Source: a virus
IMG/VR virus record: IMGVR_UViG_3300025759_000434
Coordinates: 1 to 30,678 of that record
Length of the DNA: 30,678 bases
Reading direction: 5' to 3' (one strand)
Of this stretch, positions 1 to 7,970 are shown in pieces. The notes beneath the pieces are model-generated. The model saw only the letters and a list, made by a program, of their open reading frames with translations. It had not been told where the DNA came from and made no database searches. The position numbers and the translations under genes are program-made. Positions within the stretch are counted from its first letter, which is position 1. Each line of letters begins with the position of its first letter.

Positions 1-1
1 C

Positions 2-424
2 GCACATGACACCGACGCCATGGCCCAAGAAATACAACGCCGAGCTGAAGGACGTCCGGTATATATCTACCCTGATGCATCAGGCGGAAACAGAAGCACG
101 AATGCCTCGCGCACTGACATTCAGATCTTGGAGTCTTACGGGTTCAGTAATCAATCACCAAAGGCCAACCCTCCCATCCGTGATCGGGTGGCTTCTGTTC
201 AAGCTTTGTTGGAGAACGGGAAAGGCCAGGTAAGGTTGCAGGTTGCTGCCAACTGCAAGCGAACCATCGAATGTTTAGAGCTGCAGTCATATTCAGAGTC
301 AGGCGACCCCGATAAAGATGCGGGTTACGATCACATGAATGATGCGCTTGGCTATCTCATCTACCGGGATTTCTCAATGCTCCATGCCCGCGCTGGTCGT
401 GGTACTGGAATCAGGCTTTACTAA
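2..424 (+). CDS. terL: Large terminase subunit, C-terminal part (5' truncated by window)
   Basis: The open frame enters from the left edge, so only about the last 140 residues are present. They fit the RNase H-fold nuclease domain that cuts concatemeric DNA during packaging: a beta strand ending in YPDASG gives one acidic residue, and near the C-terminus HMNDALGY gives the late metal-binding aspartate typical of terminase nuclease domains. The ATPase domain must lie upstream of the window. The next gene is a portal, the expected neighbour. The ATG at 20 is in frame but is an internal methionine, not the start. The assignment rests on these motifs and on gene order. Confidence 0.85.
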   Translation, partial: AHDTDAMAQEIQRRAEGRPVYIYPDASGGNRSTNASRTDIQILESYGFSNQSPKANPPIRDRVASVQALLENGKGQVRLQVAANCKRTIECLELQSYSESGDPDKDAGYDHMNDALGYLIYRDFSMLHARAGRGTGIRLY

Positions 425-451
425 ACTGCGAGCATTGGGCGGGATTTAGCT

Positions 452-1903
452 GTGTATTCAGGTTCCGGTTTTTCTGGCCGTGTCCGCGTTAGCACCGAAA
501 GGACCGTTGATGCACCGAACAATTCTTGGGTGCGAATGGAACCTGGATGGCTGCTCATCGAGCAGATGATGAAGGGAACGCGGGGAATCCGCCAAGGTCA
601 TAGAAAATTTTTGCCGCAGTTCCCCCGAGAAAGCGACGAAAGTTACGATAATCGCCTCCAAAAGAGCGTTCTTAGCCCCTTCACAAAACGCCTTGAATTG
701 ATGTTGGCGGGCATGTTGACTCGCAAGCCCGTACGCCTCACAGATGTCAGCGATGTTGTCACTGAGCAGCTTTTTGACGTTGATTTGCAAGGCAACGACT
801 TACAGCAATGGCTTTTCAACACTGCCCGGGTTGCTTTGAGGTACGGCCACGTTGGCGTTTTAGTAGATGCACCTGCTGCAGGTCAAAACGGCAGGCCCTA
901 CTGGGTTTCGTATTCTCCAAGAGAAATCTTGGGCTTTAGGACTGAGATAGCTGAGGGCGAGCAGAAGCTCACGATGCTGCGCCTTGCTGAAACCATCACG
1001 GTGCCAGATGGTAAGTATGGGGAGAAAAATGTGGAAAGGGTCAGGGTGCTCACCCCTGGCGCTTATGAAATCCACGAAAAAGACGAAAAGGGCGACTACA
1101 ACATTGTTGATGAAGGGCGCACCAGCCTGAGCGAGATTCCCTTTGCTGTTGCTTACGCCAACCGCACTGGTGTCTTGGAGTCAATGCCGCCGCTCGATGA
1201 CATTGCAGAGCTGAACCTGCAGCACTATCAGGTCTCTTCAGATCTCTCGAATATCCTCTCAGTCAGTGCAATCCCGCTGCTTGCGATTTACGGGTTCCCG
1301 CAGTCAGCGGAAGAGATCAGTGCTGGCGCGTCGGAAGCCTTGGCCCTTCCTGAATCTGCCAGGAGCGAATACATAGAACCCTCTGGCAACAGCTTTGATG
1401 CGCAGTTCAAGCAACTGGAGCAGATCGAGAACAAGATCAATGGCCTAGGTCTGGCTGCTGTTCTCGGGGCCAAGCTTGTTGGTGAAACTGCAGAGGCCAA
1501 GCGCATTGATCGCAGCCAAGGCGACAGCACCATGATGGTGGTGGCTCAGCAGATGCAGGACATGATCGACAACTGCCTGCGCTTCCATGCTGAATACATG
1601 CAAGAGTCAGTGGCAGGTAGCAGTCAGGTCAACCGCGACTTCCTTGGTCAACGCCTTGAGCCTCAAGAGATTCAGTCACTGTTGCAGCTCTACACCGCTG
1701 GCACGATCACTCAGGAGACCTTGCTCAACGAACTTGCCAATGGCGATGTTCTTTCTGAAGACTTCGACATCGAAGAGGAGATCGAGGCAACGCAGACCGG
1801 CGGCTTGATCGAAATGCAGCGGCCCGAGCCCGAGCCTGTGCCTGAAACAGAAGCCACAATGCCAGAAGCAGCGCCGGAGGCTGAAGATGAGTTGGCTGGA
1901 TAA
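452..1903 (+). CDS. Portal protein, DUF4055-like
   Basis: A 483-residue protein, the usual size for DUF4055 portals, which form the dodecameric ring at the capsid vertex through which DNA is packaged. The N-terminal third has the family pattern: a WLLIEQMMKG helix, a FLPQFP segment, then a Y-x-NRLQ helix and an LMLAGML-x-RKP segment. The C-terminus is acidic and rich in Glu and Pro (about residues 455-483). The start is a GTG with GGGA about 8 bases upstream. A later ATG at 536 would remove 28 residues and is less likely. It lies between the terminase and a MuF protein, and its end overlaps the next gene by 17 bases. Confidence 0.85.
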   Translation: MYSGSGFSGRVRVSTERTVDAPNNSWVRMEPGWLLIEQMMKGTRGIRQGHRKFLPQFPRESDESYDNRLQKSVLSPFTKRLELMLAGMLTRKPVRLTDVSDVVTEQLFDVDLQGNDLQQWLFNTARVALRYGHVGVLVDAPAAGQNGRPYWVSYSPREILGFRTEIAEGEQKLTMLRLAETITVPDGKYGEKNVERVRVLTPGAYEIHEKDEKGDYNIVDEGRTSLSEIPFAVAYANRTGVLESMPPLDDIAELNLQHYQVSSDLSNILSVSAIPLLAIYGFPQSAEEISAGASEALALPESARSEYIEPSGNSFDAQFKQLEQIENKINGLGLAAVLGAKLVGETAEAKRIDRSQGDSTMMVVAQQMQDMIDNCLRFHAEYMQESVAGSSQVNRDFLGQRLEPQEIQSLLQLYTAGTITQETLLNELANGDVLSEDFDIEEEIEATQTGGLIEMQRPEPEPVPETEATMPEAAPEAEDELAG

Positions 1904-2171
1904 TCTGCGCAAACGCAAGCCAGAAGATCCGATGAACCGGCTCTTGTTTTTCTCAAAGCAAGAGCTGACGGAACAGACCTATGCAGTGGTCAGGGTCACT
2001 TGGTATTTGCAGGGCAAAATCTGTGGTGTGTCAGAAACGGCGATCGGTCTGTATCAAGAGGATGTGATCGCTGAGTTTTCTGGTCTTGTCGGCAACGCGT
2101 TGCGTGCTGGCTGCGATGTCTCGATTGCTTGCATTGACGATCCGCAGTATCTCGGCATTTATGAATCATGA
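1887..2171 (+). CDS. Small hypothetical protein between portal and MuF protein
   Basis: A 94-residue protein that I do not recognise. It starts inside the portal 3' end (17-base overlap) and ends inside the start of the MuF gene (4-base overlap), so translational coupling is likely. The N-terminus is basic (LRKRK). The rest looks like a compact alpha/beta domain with two cysteines (SIACIDD and KICGV). There is no membrane segment. Its position suggests a role in head assembly, but that is inference. Confidence 0.75.
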   Translation: MSWLDNLRKRKPEDPMNRLLFFSKQELTEQTYAVVRVTWYLQGKICGVSETAIGLYQEDVIAEFSGLVGNALRAGCDVSIACIDDPQYLGIYES

Positions 2172-4255
2172 GCACGCCAGCCGAGCTTTACCGCAATGCG
2201 ATTGACCTCAATCGATATAGCAACGGCGTTTCCAAGCGGATCATTCGGTCATATAACGATCTGCTTGTGGATACTTGTCAACGTCTTGCTGGCCTTGATA
2301 CTGCTACGGCTCCTGTTAAAGCTCAAAGGCTTACGGCCATTCTCGGGCAGCTAAAAACGGGACTGACGCAATGGGCGGGTGACAGCACGACATTGTCGAT
2401 TGGAGAGCTTGAGGATCTTGCTGGGGTGCAGGCTGGCTTTGTAGAAGAACAGCTCAGAAAAGCTTTGCCAGAGTCAGCCCGAGATTTAGTTAAGTCGGTT
2501 GAGATCAGCCCTAGATTTGCAGAGGCCGTTGCGAGCTTTGACCCAACGCAAGGCGGAATCATCTCGTTGAGCGATGACCTGCAAGCGGCAGTAAGCGGCG
2601 CGAGCCAAGCCGTGCGGGTAACGGTTGCTGATGGTGTGACCATGACGCTGCCAAACGGGCAGGTGCTTAAAAGCTCGTTCGAGAACATGGCTGAGCGTGA
2701 AGCTGCGGCGTTTGGGCAGGCCGTGCGGAATGGGTTCCTCACGGGCGAATCAACAGAATCGATTACACGGCGACTTATTGGCAGGTTGCAGGAGGGTGAC
2801 TCGGGCTCGATCTCGCAGCTTTTACGCGCAGGTGGTGCAGCAACAACAAAAGCAAACAACCAGATCCGAACGGTCGTTAGGACGAGCATCAATCAAGTCG
2901 CTAACGCAGCGAGCATGAAGGCCTACGAGGCCAACCAAGACATCACGAAAAAGTATCGATACACCGCAACGCTCGATAGCCGTACCTCGCCAATCTGCAG
3001 AGCGTTAGATGGAACGGAGCATTTTTACGGCAAAGGGCCGATACCACCACAGCACTTCAACTGTCGTTCAACCACTGTTCCGATCATTGATTACGAGGGC
3101 CTTGGGTTTGACCCTCCACCGCCTAGCAAGATTGGGCGGCCTAACAGTGACAAGAACATCCCTGACGGTGAAACTTACGGAGCCTGGCTAAAGCGGCAGC
3201 CGAAAGCCGTGCAGGAAAAAGTATTGGGTGACAAGGGTCAAGTCGGTTATTTCAACGCCTTGTCAAAGAAGTACGGCCCAGACGGAGCTATCCGCAGATT
3301 TGTACGTGAGGACGGAAGCGAAAAGACGATTGATGATCTGAAGCGTGCCTATGGGCCAGTTTCTAAGATCAAGGCAAAGCCCAAGCCCAAAGCAACGATC
3401 ACAAAGCAGAAGGCTGAAGTTCAGAAGTCGATCGCCAAGGCTGAGAAGAAGGTCGCGGCCACAGGCCTTGCGGATCAAATTGCCGCAAAGGAGAAGGAAT
3501 TTAAGAAGCTCAACCAAGAAGTTTTGAAGGCTTTTGACTCGCCCAAGGATTTCAAGGTGGCCGCTGACAAGGCTACAAAGGCAAAGGCTGAGTTGGAAGA
3601 GCTGAGGCTGAAAGATCCTGCCTATGTAGCCAAGCAAAAGGCAGCAGAGAAAGCGCTTAAGAAGTCAATTCAAGAAGAAGCCGACAAGGTTGATCTGACT
3701 CCAGCTCTCGCTAAGGCAAGACCGCCGAGGGAGGCATTGAAGAGATACACAGGCGAGACTTACAGAGAGATGCGTGCTGAGGAATTCAGGCAAGCCAAAA
3801 AAGCAGGCAAGAAGCTCTCAGCGTTTGAGGAGGCTCAGATCAAGATCCATAAGAAGAATGGACTGCTGGCCGATGAAGCGGCAGAGATTGAGTCGTTCCT
3901 GAAGCGGGCACCAAAACACAAGGGCGAGGTTTACCGCACGATGATCACTGATCAGAAGGGCTTGGAGGACATGCTGGCCGGTTACAAGGGCGGCAAGACA
4001 ACGTTGGCCATGGAGAGCTGGACATCTGACGGGACTCTTGAGTTTGCGCAAGGTCGAGGGCAGCGCGTCATGCTGCGCACCAAGAACAAAAAAGGCGTTG
4101 ACATCAGCCAGCTGTCTGAGTTCGAGAAAGAGTCAGAGGTGCTGATGCCTCAGAACGTAAAGTACAAGTTGAAGGGCGTGACCAAAGAAGAAATCAGTGC
4201 TAGAGCTACCAAAGAGGGACGCTTTAGCTGGATTGTCGACCTCGAACAGCTATGA
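2168..4255 (+). CDS. MuF-like minor head protein fused to ADP-ribosyltransferase-like domain
   Basis: A 695-residue protein with three visible parts. Residues about 220-305 form a phage Mu gpF-like minor head domain, with the sequence TLDSRTSPIC (Cys277) followed by PPQHFNCR (His296, Cys299). Residues about 400-510 are Lys/Ala/Glu-rich and probably coiled coil. Residues about 520-695 match the R-S-E class of ADP-ribosyltransferases: Arg590 in VYRTM, a serine strand ESWTS (617-620), and an E-x-E turn, EKESEVLMP (Glu655, Glu657). MuF proteins sit inside the head near the portal and can be ejected with DNA, so the enzyme may enter the host. The MuF assignment is strong. The ART call rests on motifs. 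Activity and target are unknown. Confidence 0.82.
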   Translation: MSTPAELYRNAIDLNRYSNGVSKRIIRSYNDLLVDTCQRLAGLDTATAPVKAQRLTAILGQLKTGLTQWAGDSTTLSIGELEDLAGVQAGFVEEQLRKALPESARDLVKSVEISPRFAEAVASFDPTQGGIISLSDDLQAAVSGASQAVRVTVADGVTMTLPNGQVLKSSFENMAEREAAAFGQAVRNGFLTGESTESITRRLIGRLQEGDSGSISQLLRAGGAATTKANNQIRTVVRTSINQVANAASMKAYEANQDITKKYRYTATLDSRTSPICRALDGTEHFYGKGPIPPQHFNCRSTTVPIIDYEGLGFDPPPPSKIGRPNSDKNIPDGETYGAWLKRQPKAVQEKVLGDKGQVGYFNALSKKYGPDGAIRRFVREDGSEKTIDDLKRAYGPVSKIKAKPKPKATITKQKAEVQKSIAKAEKKVAATGLADQIAAKEKEFKKLNQEVLKAFDSPKDFKVAADKATKAKAELEELRLKDPAYVAKQKAAEKALKKSIQEEADKVDLTPALAKARPPREALKRYTGETYREMRAEEFRQAKKAGKKLSAFEEAQIKIHKKNGLLADEAAEIESFLKRAPKHKGEVYRTMITDQKGLEDMLAGYKGGKTTLAMESWTSDGTLEFAQGRGQRVMLRTKNKKGVDISQLSEFEKESEVLMPQNVKYKLKGVTKEEISARATKEGRFSWIVDLEQL

Positions 4256-4413
4256 CCACACCACACGACGAGCGATTTTCAACGCCGCCAGCGATTGGCG
4301 AGGCTGATCCCAAGTCTTACCCCAAGGGCATGAAGCCTGGCGATGATGGGTTCCTTGAGGCCTTGCTGGCTGACACTGATGTCAAGTTTGTAGACAAGGC
4401 CAAGAAAGCTTAG
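4252..4413 (+). CDS. Small hypothetical protein, 53 residues
   Basis: Starts with an ATG that overlaps the stop of the MuF gene (ATGA), which supports coupled translation. The protein is hydrophilic, with a proline-rich N-terminus (TPPAIGEADPKSYPKG) and a C-terminus ending in DKAKKA. It has no recognisable domain. It is the first of five very small genes lying between the MuF and scaffold genes. The overlap and intact reading frame are the only evidence that it is translated. Confidence 0.6.
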   Translation: MTTPHDERFSTPPAIGEADPKSYPKGMKPGDDGFLEALLADTDVKFVDKAKKA

Positions 4414-4439
4414 ATTGATTAAGTCCCCGCAGGGTTCTT

Positions 4440-4550
4440 ATGACTCTTCCTGCTAAGTACCAGTTCAAGTCGCAGGGCGGTGAAGCCAAGCCCAAAGCGA
4501 CGGCCAAGAAAAAGTCCGCGAAAAAGGAAGCACCTTCGGAGGCTGACTGA
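4440..4550 (+). CDS. Lysine-rich micro-protein, 36 residues
   Basis: A 36-residue frame beginning MTLPAKYQF and then rich in Lys/Ala (AKPKATAKKKSAKKEA), resembling a basic histone-like tail. Its stop shares one base with the ATG of the next small gene. No folded domain is likely. Function unknown. A nucleic-acid or capsid-interior role is only a guess from charge. Confidence 0.5.
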   Translation: MTLPAKYQFKSQGGEAKPKATAKKKSAKKEAPSEAD

Positions 4551-4630
4551 TGCCTAGAGGACCTGGCACCTACGGCTCAAAAATGGGTCGTCCCCCTAAA
4601 AAGAAAAAGAAGGGAGGCAAGAAAAAATGA
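4550..4630 (+). CDS. Very short polylysine protein, 26 residues
   Basis: A 26-residue frame: an MPRGPGTYGSKMGRPP head followed by a run of lysines and glycines (KKKKKGGKKK). It is joined to both neighbours, by one base upstream and a 4-base ATGA overlap downstream, which argues that it is a real translated link in the chain. Half of the residues are Lys, Arg or Gly. Short basic proteins beginning MPRGPGTYGSKxGRPPKK recur in phage head regions as far as I remember. Function unknown. Confidence 0.5.
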   Translation: MPRGPGTYGSKMGRPPKKKKKGGKKK

Positions 4631-4854
4631 AAAAGGGTTCTCGCGTTAGTTGGACCTATGGCGGTAAGCGGACCTACGGGACTGTGACCAGCATCAAAGG
4701 GGAGGGCTCCTACAGCATCAAAGGGCCAACTGGTGGCACTGTGACGCGGCGTGGAGCTAAAGGTGACCCTGTCATTGCTATCAAATCTGAAAGCACCGGC
4801 AATCCGGTGTTGAAGAAACGTTCGCAACTGAGCGCTGCGCCAAAACGAAAGTGA
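4627..4854 (+). CDS. Small Tudor-like (HVA1/DUF2945-type) protein
   Basis: A 75-residue basic protein. The pattern GSRVSW-x-YGG-x-RTYGTVTSI, a later DPVIAIKSESTGNPV strand and a C-terminal KKRSQL match the small SH3/Tudor-like fold of the HVA1/DUF2945 family (G-x-x-V-x-W...G-x-V...P-x-Y-x-I-K-S). The family has no settled biochemical role. Here it sits in a translationally coupled run of basic small genes (ATGA overlaps on both sides) beside the head genes. The family call comes from memory of the motif. Confidence 0.65.
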   Translation: MKKGSRVSWTYGGKRTYGTVTSIKGEGSYSIKGPTGGTVTRRGAKGDPVIAIKSESTGNPVLKKRSQLSAAPKRK

Positions 4855-5132
4855 CCATCAAACGCGGTGGCCATACGTTTGCAGGCTTTGATAAGCCCAT
4901 CCGCACGCCGAACCATTCGAGCGGCAAGTCTCACGCTGTTGTTGTTAAAGACGGCGATAAAGCGAAGCTCATTCGGTTTGGGCAGCAGGGTGCTAAGACG
5001 AAACGTCCGCGCAAAGGTGAGAGTGCTGCGGACAAAGCTAAGCGCAAATCATTCAAGGCACGCCACGCAAAAAACATCGCGAAGGGCAAGACATCTGCCG
5101 CATTTTGGGCGTCGAAGGTAAAGTGGTCGTGA
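4851..5132 (+). CDS. Conserved small basic phage protein, 93 residues
   Basis: Begins with GTG, overlapping the previous stop (GTGA). The protein is very basic. The middle contains KLIRFGQQG and the C-terminal half SFKARHAKNIAKGKTSAAFWASKVKW, cited here only by its ends at residues 67 and 92. I remember this C-terminal signature as widespread in phages and prophages, usually annotated hypothetical. It has no membrane segment or signal peptide. The high positive charge would suit contact with DNA or scaffold, but no function is established. Confidence 0.7.
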   Translation: MTIKRGGHTFAGFDKPIRTPNHSSGKSHAVVVKDGDKAKLIRFGQQGAKTKRPRKGESAADKAKRKSFKARHAKNIAKGKTSAAFWASKVKWS

Positions 5133-5153
5133 AAACAACCTTACGGGTTATTC

Positions 5154-5834
5154 ATGTCTGAAGAGCAAAACCAGGAGATTACGTCTCCCGCAGCTCCAAA
5201 CAATGCCGAGCTGGATGCACTCAAAAACAGCATCCAAGCCTTAGAGAAAAAGAATTACGAGCTGATTGGCAAGCTCAAAGACGCAAAAACAATTCCTGAC
5301 GGCGTTGATGTTCAGGAGCTGCTTGAGTTCAAGCGTTCTGTCGAACAGAACAAACTTGAATCAGAAGGCAAGTACACCGAGGCGCGTCAGGCTCTTGAGC
5401 AGCAGTTTCGCGAGGCCGCTGAAGCCAAGGACAAGCGGATTGCTGAGCTTGAAGCACGAGTCCGCGAGCTTGAGCTGATTGCACCTGCGAACACAGCATT
5501 GGCAGACGTGGTGCATGATCCCAGCATCGTATTCAAAGCAGACCTGCTGAAGCCGGACCAAATCGAGCGTGAAGCTGATGGCACTGTTGTCGTCGTCAAC
5601 GGTTACGAGCGCAAGCCGATTAACGAGTGGGCCAAAACTCTGCCCAGCTACATGCAAAAAGCACCCAAGCCTGTTGGCAGTGGTGCGCCTTCAGGGCGCA
5701 GCGCAGGTGGCGACATCCCACCAGGCACAAAGAATCCTTTTGCTAAAGAGTCCTTCAACCTCACAGAGCAATCTCGGCTCTATCGAACGGATCGGGATAT
5801 GTATGAAAGGTTGAAAGCTGCTGCTAACCGTTAA
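5154..5834 (+). CDS. Capsid scaffold-like protein
   Basis: A 226-residue hydrophilic protein directly upstream of the major capsid gene. Residues about 15-105 are a heptad-rich coiled coil (repeated Leu/Glu/Lys, for example EARVRELEL). The middle has a short strand-rich segment (VVVVNGYERKP). Residues 165-195 are Gly/Pro/Ser-rich and flexible, and the C-terminus is helical (RDMYERLKAAANR), as in scaffolds whose C-terminal helix binds the coat protein. No protease motif is visible, so release without a fused protease is assumed. The call rests on position plus architecture. Confidence 0.75.
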   Translation: MSEEQNQEITSPAAPNNAELDALKNSIQALEKKNYELIGKLKDAKTIPDGVDVQELLEFKRSVEQNKLESEGKYTEARQALEQQFREAAEAKDKRIAELEARVRELELIAPANTALADVVHDPSIVFKADLLKPDQIEREADGTVVVVNGYERKPINEWAKTLPSYMQKAPKPVGSGAPSGRSAGGDIPPGTKNPFAKESFNLTEQSRLYRTDRDMYERLKAAANR

Positions 5835-5911
5835 TATGTTGGGCAAGGCAAAGCTACGCGGAGCCAATCGGGTTACGCCCACACCGTAAACATCATTCTT
5901 GAGGATCTGTC

Positions 5912-6934
5912 ATGGCGACTCTTCGCTCTGACATCATCATCCCTGAGGTATTTACGCCGTATATCTTGGAAGCCACTACACAGCGTGATGCCTTTTTGGC
6001 TAGCGGTGTGGTGCAGCCAATGGCGGAGCTGAATGCAGCAGAGGGTGGTGGTGATTTTGTGCAAGTCCCGCACTTCAAAGCAAACCTGTCTGGCGATTTT
6101 GAGCGTCTGACAGATAGCTCTTCCCTAACCCCCGGCAAAATTGAAGCCGACAAGCAAGTGGGAGTTGTCCTACATCGCGGCAGGGCCTTCGAATCGCGAG
6201 ATTTATCTGCACTCGCGGCTGGTTCGGACCCGATGGCTGCTATCGGCAACAAAATTGCTGATTACATCGCCAACCAACGTCAAAAGGATCTGCTGTCCTG
6301 CCTGGGCGGTATTTTCGGCGCTGTTGGTGACACCAGCTCCGCTTCTTTCGCAGCTTTGGCTGTTGATGGTGCGTCTGGCGACACCCCTACGCAACTGACT
6401 GCACGTCAGATTGTCGAAGGTCAGTCACTGCTGGGTGACCAAGGTGACAAGCTGGCTGCAATCGTTGTTCACCCCAAGGTGTACTACGACCTGAAAGAGC
6501 GTCGTGCCCTTGACATGATCTACGACGATGCAGGTCAGCCTGACACCGCCGCAGCTCAAGGTTCACTGGCTGGCGCCTTTGGTCCTGTTGCTGTTCCCAC
6601 CTTCATGGGAATGCGCGTGATCGTGTCTGCTGATGTGCAGACCGCTGGTTCCGGTGCAACTACGGAGTATTGCTCCTACCTCTTCACGCAGGGAGCCGTT
6701 GGCTCCGGCGAGCAACTCGGACTTCAGACCGAGACCGACCGTGACATCCTCGCTAAGAGCGATGCCATGTCGATTGATCTGCACTACGTGTATCACCCGA
6801 TCGGTTCTTCGTTCTCCACTTCTGTTTCCAACCCCACGCGGGCACAACTGGAAACTGTGGGTAACTGGACCAAGGTGTACGAGACCAACAACATTGGCAT
6901 CGTGCGGATTACCACCACCAGCGCACTGGATTGA
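5912..6934 (+). CDS. Major capsid protein
   Basis: A 340-residue protein in the expected place after the scaffold, with GAGGA at 5901-5905 as ribosome binding site. The N-terminal part (IIIPEVFTPYILEATTQRDAFLASGVV) and the later VHPKVYYDLKERRALDMI segment fit an HK97-fold coat protein of the type whose chain begins with an extended N-arm and no cleaved delta domain. The C-terminus has the beta-rich RITTTSAL end. Which Pfam coat family it belongs to I cannot settle (possibly Gp13-like). The codon choice is notably GC-rich and regular, as expected for the most abundant virion protein. Confidence 0.85.
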   Translation: MATLRSDIIIPEVFTPYILEATTQRDAFLASGVVQPMAELNAAEGGGDFVQVPHFKANLSGDFERLTDSSSLTPGKIEADKQVGVVLHRGRAFESRDLSALAAGSDPMAAIGNKIADYIANQRQKDLLSCLGGIFGAVGDTSSASFAALAVDGASGDTPTQLTARQIVEGQSLLGDQGDKLAAIVVHPKVYYDLKERRALDMIYDDAGQPDTAAAQGSLAGAFGPVAVPTFMGMRVIVSADVQTAGSGATTEYCSYLFTQGAVGSGEQLGLQTETDRDILAKSDAMSIDLHYVYHPIGSSFSTSVSNPTRAQLETVGNWTKVYETNNIGIVRITTTSALD

Positions 6935-6940
6935 GGAGGT
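6934..6940 (+). promoter_or_regulatory. Strong ribosome binding site (AGGAGGT)
   Basis: AGGAGGT, complementary to the 3' end of 16S rRNA, lies 8 bases before the ATG at 6949 and overlaps the stop of the capsid gene. It is the best Shine-Dalgarno sequence I see in the window and suggests that the small head protein downstream is made in large amounts. Confidence 0.8.
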
Positions 6941-6948
6941 AACTAACC

Positions 6949-7311
6949 ATGGCATCCATTTTTGAGGCAACAGCGGGCTCTTTGATTGGCCCGACCACTG
7001 GCGGCACTGTGACCCAGGCCACCAACAAGGCAACTGCCGTGACTCTCAATGCAGAGTCTGGGCAGATCACTCTTAACGGCGCTGAGCTTGCTGGCGCTGC
7101 TGAGGTGACTTTCCAAGTCAACAACGACAAGATTGCCGCCACTGACGTGGTGGTGGTCAACCACAGCTCTGCCGGTACTGCTGGCAGCTATCTGGTTCAG
7201 GCCAACAGCATTGCTGCTGGTTCGTTCAAGATCACTGTGGCGAACGTTGGTTCGACCGCTAGCGAAGCCATTGTGCTGAGCTTCGTGGCTCTGAAGGGCG
7301 CAAGCTCCTGA
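6949..7311 (+). CDS. Head decoration/fibre-like protein
   Basis: A 120-residue, Ala/Gly/Val/Thr-rich protein composed almost wholly of predicted beta strands (VTFQVNNDKIAATDVVVVN, then ITVANVGSTASEAIVLSFVALKG). I remember this repeat-like pattern as common in small proteins placed just after phage coat genes. The very strong ribosome binding site suits a capsid-surface protein present in many copies. Decoration is inferred from position, fold and expression signal. A head-fibre or other structural role is equally possible. Confidence 0.65.
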   Translation: MASIFEATAGSLIGPTTGGTVTQATNKATAVTLNAESGQITLNGAELAGAAEVTFQVNNDKIAATDVVVVNHSSAGTAGSYLVQANSIAAGSFKITVANVGSTASEAIVLSFVALKGASS

Positions 7312-7472
7312 TGGGTCTGTTCGCTTTCAAGCGAATGCGGGAACGTGAGGCTGCTGCGAAAGCGGTGGCCTCTACCCCCAAACGCAAGACTTCTACTGTG
7401 ACGCCCGATGGCAGTAACAATCGACGCAACAGCGGGCGGCGCAAACGCCAACAGCTACCTGACGCTAAGTGA
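7311..7472 (+). CDS. Small basic protein overlapping connector gene
   Basis: A 53-residue frame whose ATG shares a base with the previous stop (TGATG). The N-terminus is MGLFAFKRMRERE, then Lys/Arg-rich (STPKRKTS), then NNRRNSGRRKRQQLPDAK. Its last 65 bases overlap the start of the connector gene in another frame. Small MGLF-type basic proteins here are common in phages as I recall. The overlap makes it less certain, because the Arg-rich tail could be a by-product of the other frame. Confidence 0.5.
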   Translation: MGLFAFKRMREREAAAKAVASTPKRKTSTVTPDGSNNRRNSGRRKRQQLPDAK

Positions 7473-7968
7473 CGCGCAGGACATTGTTGATGGCATGGTC
7501 GAAGATGCAGATGTGACCGCATGGGCTTCTGCAACCACCGATCAAAAGAATCGGGCGCTCTACACAGCAACACAGCGGCTAGACCGCGAAAGATTTCTTG
7601 GCGCACGGGCAACAGATACGCAGGCACTGCAATGGCCGCGTACTGGCGTGCGAAAGCCCGATACCTACGTCAATACGTACGCCACTGGCTTTCCTTTCCG
7701 CATCTCTGAGGATTACTTCACCGATACGGAGATTCCTAATCAGGTCAAGCGGGCTCAAGTTGTCCTTGCGGTTTACCTCAACAACAACAAAGACGGCATT
7801 GGCCTGAGCGGACTTGAGGATTTCAAGAACGTTCAAATCGGTAGCTTGAACGTTACGCCTGACAAAACTGGTGCAGTTGGCGCTGATCGCGTTCCACCGT
7901 TACTTGAACGGTATCTGACTGGTCTTAGAATTAGCGGACCAGGCAACATCGCTATCAAACGGAGCTGA
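7408..7968 (+). CDS. Head-tail connector, DnaT-like family
   Basis: A 186-residue protein. The opening pattern ANSYLTLSDAQDIVDG and the ATQRLDRERFLG ... ALQWPRTG segment match the phage family labelled putative DnaT-like ssDNA-binding (DnaT_2). In phage gene order that family sits where gp6-like adaptors of the neck sit. I read it as the first ring below the portal. The alternative, a true DNA-binding role, is not supported by context. ATG is the only plausible start before the NSYLT motif. Confidence 0.72.
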   Translation: MAVTIDATAGGANANSYLTLSDAQDIVDGMVEDADVTAWASATTDQKNRALYTATQRLDRERFLGARATDTQALQWPRTGVRKPDTYVNTYATGFPFRISEDYFTDTEIPNQVKRAQVVLAVYLNNNKDGIGLSGLEDFKNVQIGSLNVTPDKTGAVGADRVPPLLERYLTGLRISGPGNIAIKRS

Positions 7969-7970
7969 TC

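Noticed and set aside
2323-2892. Long minus-strand frame inside the MuF gene
   Set aside because: Ser/Pro/Arg/Cys-rich antisense of a well-supported gene, with no start signal.
5835-5911. Possible promoter before the major capsid gene
   Set aside because: The 77-base gap holds a good ribosome binding site, but no convincing -10/-35 or terminator.
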